Origin: CAMBRQ01 sp945870325
Lineage (GTDB): Bacteria; Bacillota; Clostridia; Lachnospirales; Lachnospiraceae
Reading direction: 5' to 3'
Assembly (NCBI RefSeq): GCF_050313795.1
Contig: NZ_JBNPMC010000021.1
Coordinates: 1-58,536 of the forward strand
Length of the DNA: 58,536 nt
Below are positions 7,228 to 13,373 of the stretch, one piece after another. Made by a program: the position numbers and the translations under genes. The notes beneath the pieces were generated by a model. That model saw only the letters and a list, made by a program, of their open reading frames with translations. It did not search any database and had not been told where the DNA came from. Every line of letters begins with the position of its first letter. Within the stretch, counting starts at the first letter, position 1.

Positions 7228-8072
7228 TACTCTTCACCTCGCACCATCATCATAATCAATTCATCAATACTGCCCTTTTCTATCGCAATCTTCGGATAAT
7301 TTTCCAGATAAAACTGCTTCTGATCCGTCAGACAACTATATCCAAATCCTTCTTTTTTGTGACGCAGAATGTATTCCTTATCCAAAGTCTCGTACTGTTC
7401 TTCTGTTACTTTCAGGATCGCATAATCACTCAGCAGCACATCCGTGTCCTCATGCAGGATCATCTGTCCATCATCTATCATATAGATATCATCGCACAGC
7501 CCCTCCAGATCGCTGGAGATATGGGAACTGACCAGAATTGATCGTCCTTCCTGCTCCATGTACTCCCGAAGAAGATCAAGAAGCCCGTCTCTTGCAATCA
7601 CGTCCAATCCCGCAGTAGGCTCATCAAGGATCAATAATCTCGCCTCATGGGAGATCGCTGCAAGTACCTGTAACTTCCGCTTCATTCCCGTTGAGAATTC
7701 CTTAATCAATTTATCCGTCGGAAGAGCGAATTCCTCGCATTTCTTAAGAAAATAGCCTCTCTGAAAGTTCTGGTACATGCTTCCAAGCATCTCTACCAAG
7801 TCTTTAATCGTCAGATAGCCGCTGAATCCCGAATCTGCCAGGACAACTCCAATCTCTTCCCGGTCTTTGATCCCGAGTTCAGATACCGGCTTTCCAAGCA
7901 CCTCAATCTGCCCATCATCCGCATGAATCAGTCCCAATATCGCCTTGAATGTTGTACTCTTACCTGCTCCATTCTTCCCGATCAATCCGGTAACGCATCC
8001 TTCCTGCACTTCCAGCGAACAATTCAGTTGGAATCCTTTATATTGTTTTTGTACATTCTCTAATCTCAACAT
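7227..8072 (-). CDS. ABC transporter ATP-binding protein (YtrB-like)
   Basis: A 281-residue cytoplasmic ATPase. Walker A is GLIGKNGAGKST (about residues 30-41), the signature is the divergent FSTGMKRKL, Walker B is LLILDEPTAGLD, and the H-loop is SSHISSDLE. The ATG at 8072 is chosen over a longer frame because GGAGG lies at the proper distance and homologues begin MLRLENVQK. The gene starts 4 bases after the GntR stop. It powers the ABC-2 permease that follows with a 1-base overlap. A C-terminal segment of about 70 residues beyond the nucleotide-binding domain is typical of ABC-2 associated ATPases. Confidence 0.9.
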   Translation of the reverse strand: MLRLENVQKQYKGFQLNCSLEVQEGCVTGLIGKNGAGKSTTFKAILGLIHADDGQIEVLGKPVSELGIKDREEIGVVLADSGFSGYLTIKDLVEMLGSMYQNFQRGYFLKKCEEFALPTDKLIKEFSTGMKRKLQVLAAISHEARLLILDEPTAGLDVIARDGLLDLLREYMEQEGRSILVSSHISSDLEGLCDDIYMIDDGQMILHEDTDVLLSDYAILKVTEEQYETLDKEYILRHKKEGFGYSCLTDQKQFYLENYPKIAIEKGSIDELIMMMVRGEE

Positions 8073-8076
8073 CCTG

Positions 8077-8448
8077 CTAATCCTCCAAAACAATCTCGAA
8101 TAAAGTTCTGATCTCCTGATCATTCATTCCACAGCTTCTGCCTTTTCGGATGGCCTTCTCCAAATCAGCTTCTACTTCCTTCTTCTTCTCCTCCAGCATT
8201 AATTCCTGCCCGGCAAATGCAACATAACTTCCTTTGCCGTGGATCGTATTCACGAATCCTTCCTGCTCCAGGGCATCATATGCTTTCTTGACTGTCAGTG
8301 CACTGACTTTTAATTCTTTCGCTAGCGTACGAACTGATGGCAGCATCGTATTCTCCTGCAATTCCCCCTGCATAATCTTGCCCTTCAACTGATCTACAAT
8401 CTGATCGTAGATAGGCTGCATGGAAGAATGATTAATAATCAACTTCAT
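8077..8448 (-). CDS. GntR family regulator, YtrA subfamily
   Basis: A 123-residue regulator with an N-terminal winged helix (residues 1-75, including MLPSVRTLAKELKVSALTVK and the wing GFVNTIHGKGSYV) and only a short helical tail of about 45 residues. That length defines the YtrA subfamily, which lacks a large effector domain and usually represses its own ABC operon. It is the first gene of the operon with the ATPase, the permease and a tiny membrane peptide. A 17-bp palindrome fills the spacer of its promoter. RBS is AGGAGGGG. The inducing signal is not evident. Confidence 0.9.
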   Translation of the reverse strand: MKLIINHSSMQPIYDQIVDQLKGKIMQGELQENTMLPSVRTLAKELKVSALTVKKAYDALEQEGFVNTIHGKGSYVAFAGQELMLEEKKKEVEADLEKAIRKGRSCGMNDQEIRTLFEIVLED

Positions 8449-8471
8449 GTTACCCCTCCTTCGTTATAAAC

Positions 8472-8500
8472 AGTATATAACAGTTTATAACTGTTGTCAA
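8472..8500 (-). promoter_or_regulatory. Promoter and palindromic operator of the GntR-ABC operon
   Basis: On the minus strand TTGACA (8495-8500), a 17-bp spacer and TATACT (8472-8477). The spacer is almost entirely the palindrome AACAGTT-TAT-AACTGTT (8479-8495). Further ACAGT half-sites flank it on both sides (8472-8512). Binding by the first gene product would cover the promoter, so auto-repression is likely. Confidence 0.8.
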
Positions 8501-8524
8501 CTGTTTTACACTGTTTATTTCATT

Positions 8525-8603
8525 GGGAACGGGGGTTTTTTCAATTTCCCCCGTCCCCAATTCGATTTGCCGTGTCCCTTTTTGAATTCTCCCTGTCCCT
8601 TTT
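8525..8603. repeat. REP-like iteron element, copy 2 of 3
   Basis: GGGAACGGGGG / CCCCCGTCCCC (8525-8535, 8548-8558; one mismatch in the stem) is followed by two GTCCC-containing units. It is shorter by one iteron than the copies at 50-149 and 53612-53712. Confidence 0.75.
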
Positions 8604-8616
8604 CACTAATCTCATA

Positions 8617-8663
8617 CAAAAAAACTGCTCATCCCCCAGAATCCCTCCTGGCTGACGAGCAGT
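8617..8663 (-). terminator. Terminator of ilvE
   Basis: On the minus strand ACTGCTCGTC / GATGAGCAGT (8654-8663 with 8624-8633) is followed by seven T. The loop is 20 bases. It lies about 60 bases after the ilvE stop. Confidence 0.75.
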
Positions 8664-8720
8664 CTCTGTCATTCATCCTATCTATTCTTATCCACGAACC
8701 GCGGCACTTATGCCACTTTC

Positions 8721-9746
8721 TTAGCAAACTACATGAATCCATCCTTCCGGTGCCTCGATATGACCCATCTGGATTCCTGTCAAAGTATCATATAACTTCT
8801 TGGTGATCGGTCCCATCTCATCCATTCCGCTTGGGAAGCAGATCTCTTTGCCGTGATCTACCACCTTGCCTACCGGAGAGATGACTGCTGCTGTTCCGCA
8901 CAGACCGCACTCTGCGAAGTCTTTCACTTCATCAAAGTATACTTCTCTTTCTTCTACCTCTAATCCAAGATACTTCTCTGCTACATACATCAGAGAACGT
9001 CTTGTAATAGAAGGAAGAATCGTATTGGACTTCGGTGTTACAACCTTATTATCCTTCGTAACGAAGATAAAGTTCGCCCCACCAGTCTCCTCTACTTTGG
9101 TTCTGGTTGCTGCATCTAAGTACATATTCTCATCATATCCCTGATTATGTGCATCTACAATTGCATGAAGGCTCATTGCATAGTTAAGTCCTGCCTTTAC
9201 ATGACCGGTTCCATGCGGAGCTGCACGGTCAAAATCACATACACGGATGGTAATCGGCTTAGCGCCACCTTTGAAGTATGGTCCAACCGGAGTTGCAAAT
9301 ACACGGAACTGATACTCTTCTGCCGGTTTTACACCGATAACAGAATTAGATCCGAACAGATACGGACGGAGATATAATGTAGCTCCTGATCCATATGGCG
9401 GAACATATGCCGCATTCGCCTCAACAACCTGATGTACTGCCTCAATGAATCTATCCTCTGGGAATACCGGCATCTCCAGACGCTTTGCGGTATTCGCCAT
9501 TCTGCTTGCATTCAGATCCGGACGGAACATTACGATATGTCCATCCTCTGTTGTATAAGCCTTTAAGCCCTCAAAACATGTCTGCGCATACTGAAGCACA
9601 CATGCACACTCATTAATCACTACATTGGCATCGGAGGTCAATGTACCTTCATCCCACGCTCCATCCTTATAATTGGAAACGTATCTCTTATCTGTCTGTA
9701 TGTAACCGAATCCCAGATTAGACCAATCAATATTCTTCTTCTCCAT
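8721..9746 (-). CDS. ilvE: Branched-chain amino acid aminotransferase
   Basis: A 341-residue fold-type IV PLP enzyme that transfers the amino group between glutamate and the keto acids of leucine, isoleucine and valine. The PLP-binding lysine is K184 in GTGHVKAGLNYA. The motif YLDAATRTKVEETGGANFIF matches the class-IV signature, and LCGTAAVISPVG near residue 290 binds the cofactor phosphate. Length and the N-terminal GFGYIQTDKRYVSNY extension match the long IlvE type of Firmicutes. It is the third gene after ilvB and ilvN but has its own promoter at 9805-9833, so it can also be transcribed apart from the T-box. Confidence 0.95.
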   Translation of the reverse strand: MEKKNIDWSNLGFGYIQTDKRYVSNYKDGAWDEGTLTSDANVVINECACVLQYAQTCFEGLKAYTTEDGHIVMFRPDLNASRMANTAKRLEMPVFPEDRFIEAVHQVVEANAAYVPPYGSGATLYLRPYLFGSNSVIGVKPAEEYQFRVFATPVGPYFKGGAKPITIRVCDFDRAAPHGTGHVKAGLNYAMSLHAIVDAHNQGYDENMYLDAATRTKVEETGGANFIFVTKDNKVVTPKSNTILPSITRRSLMYVAEKYLGLEVEEREVYFDEVKDFAECGLCGTAAVISPVGKVVDHGKEICFPSGMDEMGPITKKLYDTLTGIQMGHIEAPEGWIHVVC

Positions 9747-9804
9747 TTTAAATTCCTCCGTCCTTTATTAACTCATTTCTTGATTATTTTTAACATCTGC
9801 ACCT

Positions 9805-9833
9805 ATTATAATACTGTACCGCACAAAATTCAA
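9805..9833 (-). promoter_or_regulatory. Internal promoter before ilvE
   Basis: On the minus strand TTGAAT (9828-9833), a 17-bp spacer and TATAAT (9805-9810), located in the 140-bp gap between ilvN and ilvE. Confidence 0.6.
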
Positions 9834-9886
9834 GAGCGCACTCTGTTTTTTTCACGAAAACCTTGAGGAGTAGCAGGATATAGAAT

Positions 9887-10399
9887 CTAACGCTCCATCA
9901 TACTGATCGACTCAATTCCCACGCTTCCGCCGCGTACAACCTCAATACTCTTAAATTCTTCCTTCATCAGTTTAATTACCGCGTCATTTTTCGTTGCCGT
10001 CTGCACGAACTCAAGCAGCAGGCTATCCTTTCCATAATCAATCACCTTTGCTTTGAATGTCTCGGCAATCTGAAAACACTCTACCTTATCCTCCGGCGTG
10101 CATCTTCGCACTTTAATATACATAATCTCCTTCATACGGACAAATACATCCGTAAAATCTATCACCTTGATAACCTCCACCAGACGGTTCAACTGCTTCT
10201 TAATCTGCTCAAACGTCTCATCATCGCTGACTGTTGCAATCGTCATTCTGGATACCGTGGGATCTTCCGTTGTTCCAACGGTCAGACTGTCCAGATTATA
10301 AGATTTCCCCGAGAACAATCCTGAGATCTTTGACAAGACACCCACCTGGTTCTCTACATACAGGGATATCCAACGCTTTTTCATTCCATTTCCATTCAT
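9887..10399 (-). CDS. ilvN: Acetolactate synthase small (regulatory) subunit
   Basis: A 170-residue regulatory subunit that binds the large subunit and confers valine feedback inhibition. The N-terminal ACT domain shows ISLYVENQVGVLSKISGLFS and NLDSLTVGTTEDPTVSRMTI, the canonical IlvN/IlvH signature. The C-terminal domain (about residues 85-165) activates the catalytic subunit. AAGGAGA lies 9-10 bases before the ATG. It is 90 bases downstream of ilvB with no terminator between, so both respond to the T-box leader. Confidence 0.95.
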   Translation of the reverse strand: MNGNGMKKRWISLYVENQVGVLSKISGLFSGKSYNLDSLTVGTTEDPTVSRMTIATVSDDETFEQIKKQLNRLVEVIKVIDFTDVFVRMKEIMYIKVRRCTPEDKVECFQIAETFKAKVIDYGKDSLLLEFVQTATKNDAVIKLMKEEFKSIEVVRGGSVGIESISMMER

Positions 10400-10489
10400 A
10401 TCTATCTGTCTCCTTTTATAACATCTGCAAACATCTTCCTGTCAACAGTTCTACTAATAATCCTACCTTTCTTATCGCCAGAGCCTCTA

Positions 10490-12211
10490 CTAACAATCCA
10501 GAATCATCTCTTCCAAAGTTCCACCCGGCTGAATCATCGGATATACCAGATCTTCAGGATCAATCTCGAACTCAATGATAATCGGCGTCTTAACACTCTT
10601 CATAGCCTCACGGAACGCAGGCTCAATCTCCTCTTTCTTCGTTACACGGATGCCCTTCGCGCCATAACTCTCTGCCAGTTTGATGAAATCAGGCGTATAC
10701 GGCGGACATTCCACTTCTCCACACTTGCCCCTGCACGCTGCTCCCGAACGCAGGCAAGTCATAGAATAACGCTTGCCATAGAACAGTTTCTGCCACTGGC
10801 GTACCATACCCAGATTACTGTTATTGAAAATACAGCAGATAATCGGAAGTTCTTCCAATACAGCCGTAGCAAGTTCCTGAATGTTCATCTGCATACCGCC
10901 GTCCCCGGAGATAGAGATAACCGGCGTATCCGGATTGCCAATCTTCGCTCCGATGGCTCCCGGAAGTCCATAGCCCATCGTTCCAAGTCCGCCCGACATG
11001 AACAGTCTCTTCTTCTCATTCAGTTCGATAAACTGGGCTGTAAACATCTGGTGCTGTCCCACATCCGTAATCATAATCAATTCATCAAATACGTTGTTAA
11101 TCGTCTCGATAATATCCTGCGGCGTCATGATCGGCTTCTTCTTCATCTGCAGCGGATGCTCCATCTTCCACTCGCCTACTTCATCCAGCCATTTCTTCGT
11201 ATCGCACTCCGTCACATATTCCAGCATCTTCGTAATTGCTTCCTTTGCATCCGCAACAATTGGCACATCTACCTGAACATTCTTAGAGATCGCCGCCGTA
11301 TCAATATCAATATGTACAATCTGGGCAAGCGGGGCAAATGAATGTAGTTTTCCCGTAATTCTATCGTTAAAACGTGTACCAACGGAGAACAGAAGGTCAC
11401 ACTCACCAACTGCCATATTACATGCATACGCTCCATGCATTCCTAAATTCCCAACATATAACGGATGATCCGTCGGAATTGCGCCACGCCCCATAACGGT
11501 TGTGACAACCGGAACATTCGTCTTCTCAACCAATTCCTTAAATTCCGCATTCGCATGGGCGATATTCACACCGCCGCCTGCCAGGAATAATGGTCTCTTC
11601 GCTTTACTGAGCATCTTAATCGCTCTCTTTAGCTGACCGATATGAACATGGGTATTCGGCTTATATCCACGGATATTCACCTCTGTCGGATAGTCTGCGC
11701 TTCCAAGTTCTCCCATAACATCTTTTGGAAGGTCAATCAAAACAGGTCCCGGTCTTCCGGTTCTTGCAATATAGAACGCTTCTTTAATGATACGCCCCAG
11801 ATCTTCTCTCTTACGTACAGTCACGCCGTACTTCGTAATGCTTCTTGTAATTCCTACGATATCCACTTCCTGGAATGCGTCATTTCCAATCAGATGTCTT
11901 GCTACCTGTCCGGTAAAACATACCAGTGGGACGCTGTCATAATATGCCGTTGCAAGCCCCGTTACCAGGTTCGTTGCTCCCGGTCCGCTGGTTACAAGGC
12001 ATACGCCTACTTTGCCTGTTGATCTTGCGTATGCGTCTGCTTCGTGCACCAGTGCTACCTCCTGCCTTGGAAGAATTACCTTCGTATAATCCTGCTTATA
12101 CAGTTCATCACTGATATCGATCGTACAGGCACCCGGATAGCCGAAGATCGTATCTACCCCTTCTTCCCTCAATGCTTTTACCAATAATTTGTTACCGCTG
12201 ATTTTCTTCAT
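10490..12211 (-). CDS. ilvB: Acetolactate synthase large (catalytic) subunit
   Basis: A 573-residue thiamine-diphosphate enzyme forming acetolactate or acetohydroxybutyrate, the first common step of branched-chain amino acid synthesis. The catalytic glutamate is E57 in LVHEADAYARSTGK, and the ThDP motif is GDGGMQMNIQEL with downstream FNNSNLGMV. The ATG at 12211 is preferred to that at 12217 because AGGAGG is only one base from the latter. An unusual cysteine-rich insertion, CLRSGAACRGKCGEVEC, sits near residue 500 where most homologues have a short SxxDxP loop; four cysteines in 17 residues could bind metal or respond to redox. Expression is set by the upstream T-box. Confidence 0.95.
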   Translation of the reverse strand: MKKISGNKLLVKALREEGVDTIFGYPGACTIDISDELYKQDYTKVILPRQEVALVHEADAYARSTGKVGVCLVTSGPGATNLVTGLATAYYDSVPLVCFTGQVARHLIGNDAFQEVDIVGITRSITKYGVTVRKREDLGRIIKEAFYIARTGRPGPVLIDLPKDVMGELGSADYPTEVNIRGYKPNTHVHIGQLKRAIKMLSKAKRPLFLAGGGVNIAHANAEFKELVEKTNVPVVTTVMGRGAIPTDHPLYVGNLGMHGAYACNMAVGECDLLFSVGTRFNDRITGKLHSFAPLAQIVHIDIDTAAISKNVQVDVPIVADAKEAITKMLEYVTECDTKKWLDEVGEWKMEHPLQMKKKPIMTPQDIIETINNVFDELIMITDVGQHQMFTAQFIELNEKKRLFMSGGLGTMGYGLPGAIGAKIGNPDTPVISISGDGGMQMNIQELATAVLEELPIICCIFNNSNLGMVRQWQKLFYGKRYSMTCLRSGAACRGKCGEVECPPYTPDFIKLAESYGAKGIRVTKKEEIEPAFREAMKSVKTPIIIEFEIDPEDLVYPMIQPGGTLEEMILDC

Positions 12212-12276
12212 ATACATACCTCCTGTTCGAAAGAAAGTTTTTCATCTCCTATCAGATACTTTTCACCTTCCATAGC

Positions 12277-12703
12277 GAAAAAAACACCCTAAGCTATTGT
12301 CCTGCTTAGGGCGAATATAATATCCGTGTTACCACCTAACTTCAAAGAGTTCCCTCTTTGCACTCTGCCGATACGGGAGAAATGTCCTCCTCTACACAAC
12401 ACATCTGATAATCATTCTTCCAATATTGCTGCCATCCGGTCTTCTCCGATACCGCTCCCCTCTAACGCTGGGACTGCGTTGAAGTCTACTCAAGTCTGTC
12501 TCCAAATACCGCTTCAAACCATCTCCAGCCGCTTCCTTTCGGATGCCTGGCTGCTTTTGGATATCCATCGGATACTGTCTCTTTCGGTTCACTGCTCAAA
12601 GGCTACTTCCATAAATCCGTCACGAAGATTCCCACCTGCCATCTTCTCTCTTTGCATCGGGTACTTATGTACTCCTCCTTGTCATAGCATTTCTCTGATA
12701 ATT
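12277..12703 (-). promoter_or_regulatory. T-box riboswitch of the ilvBN operon
   Basis: The leader carries the T-box sequence AGGTGGTAACACGG (minus strand of 12324-12337) followed by a terminator CGCCCTAAGC / GCTTAGGGTG and seven T (12278-12312). Upstream, stem I elements AGGAGGAGTA and GGTGGGAATCTTC are visible. In the string GAA-GTA-GCCTTTGAGC (specifier complement of 12604-12606) the GTA sits where specifier codons normally occur, so a tRNA-Val(UAC) sensor is the best reading; isoleucine or leucine cannot be excluded without a folded alignment. Uncharged tRNA would stabilise the antiterminator and allow ilvB transcription. It explains the 485 bases between ilvB and its promoter. Confidence 0.9.
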
Positions 12704-12709
12704 ACTACT

Positions 12710-12739
12710 ATTATAGTAGACATCCTCCATAGTTGTCAA
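12710..12739 (-). promoter_or_regulatory. Promoter of the T-box/ilvBN transcript
   Basis: On the minus strand TTGACA (12734-12739), an 18-bp spacer and TATAAT (12710-12715): both hexamers match consensus, as expected for a gene controlled by termination rather than initiation. Confidence 0.85.
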
Positions 12740-12769
12740 CCGGATATTTTTAATCTAATTTCTTCGGAG

Positions 12770-12931
12770 TAACAGTTCAGCCATAAGCCGGATTGTGGGC
12801 GAATCATGCTTGCATGAATGAACACACAATCCGGCTTATGAGCAGAGCGCCATTTTATGAGCAAAAAGAGCTGCGTAGCAGCGGAGAAGCATCGCAGATG
12901 TGTTTTGCGAATGGCGCGGGCTGAACTGTTA
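12770..12931. mobile_element. 162-bp MITE-like element, copy A
   Basis: The element is bounded by the inverted repeat TAACAGTTCAGCC / GGCTGAACTGTTA. It contains two further internal stems: ATAAGCCGGATTGTG with CACAATCCGGCTTAT, and GCGCCATT with AATGGCGC. It has no coding capacity. A second copy at 46003-46164 is its exact reverse complement except for one base (T at 12901 here, C in the other). No clear target-site duplication is seen; the flanking GAG/CTC extends the terminal palindrome here. Near identity over 33 kb implies recent copying by an enzyme acting in trans, or conservation as a structured RNA/DNA site. It lies between the T-box promoter and hypA. Confidence 0.8.
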
Positions 12932-12954
12932 CTCTTCGGATGCCTGACACCAGC

Positions 12955-12986
12955 AACTGCCGCCAGGGAATCCCCCGGCGGCAGTT
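12955..12986. other. Stable hairpin after hypA
   Basis: A perfect 10-bp stem AACTGCCGCC / GGCGGCAGTT (12955-12964, 12977-12986) lies 41 bases after the hypA stop. There is no T-run on the minus strand, so it is not a standard intrinsic terminator; it may stabilise the 3' end or act with the adjacent MITE stems. Confidence 0.5.
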
Positions 12987-13026
12987 CAATCCGCATTTCC
13001 GCTCGTCCTTTTTACACCTCTTATTC

Positions 13027-13371
13027 TTACGTGACCCCGATCTCTTTGATATTGAATTCATTCCCCTGCACAAGATATGTATTCTCACTCTGACAATATG
13101 GGCAGACCTTCGCGTACGTCACCGTCTCGTACTCTTTCTTGCAGTCTTCGCAGAATGTTACCGCTTTGATCGTCTCGATCTGAAGTTTCGCATGTTCCAT
13201 AATCGGTTCTTTCTTGACCGCCCAATTCCAGCAATCAATCAGATAGTCATGAACCACTCCTGACACTTCTCCAATCTCCAGCGTCACCGTCTCTACATTC
13301 TCCACTTTGTTCTCTTCTGCAATCTTCTTCACATCCCGGATTACGTAAAACACAACACCTAATTCATGCAT
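13027..13371 (-). CDS. hypA: Hydrogenase maturation nickel chaperone HypA
   Basis: A 114-residue HypA/HybF protein. It delivers nickel to enzyme active sites together with the GTPase HypB. The N-terminal MHE motif supplies the nickel ligands (His2), and a structural zinc is held by C74-x2-C77 and C90-x2-C93. The ATG is 2 bases after the stop of the large Fe-S flavoprotein gene, so the two are surely co-transcribed. No hydrogenase subunit or hypCDEF lies in the window; its partner HypB is encoded 4.8 kb upstream on the same strand, in a separate transcript. This points to a nickel enzyme encoded elsewhere or to a dedicated role with its neighbour. Confidence 0.92.
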   Translation of the reverse strand: MHELGVVFYVIRDVKKIAEENKVENVETVTLEIGEVSGVVHDYLIDCWNWAVKKEPIMEHAKLQIETIKAVTFCEDCKKEYETVTYAKVCPYCQSENTYLVQGNEFNIKEIGVT

Positions 13372-13373
13372 AA

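Noticed and set aside
12392..12592. A 66-codon minus-strand frame upstream of ilvB that could be a leader peptide
   Set aside because: It lies inside the T-box stems, has no ribosome site, and its sequence is explained by RNA structure.
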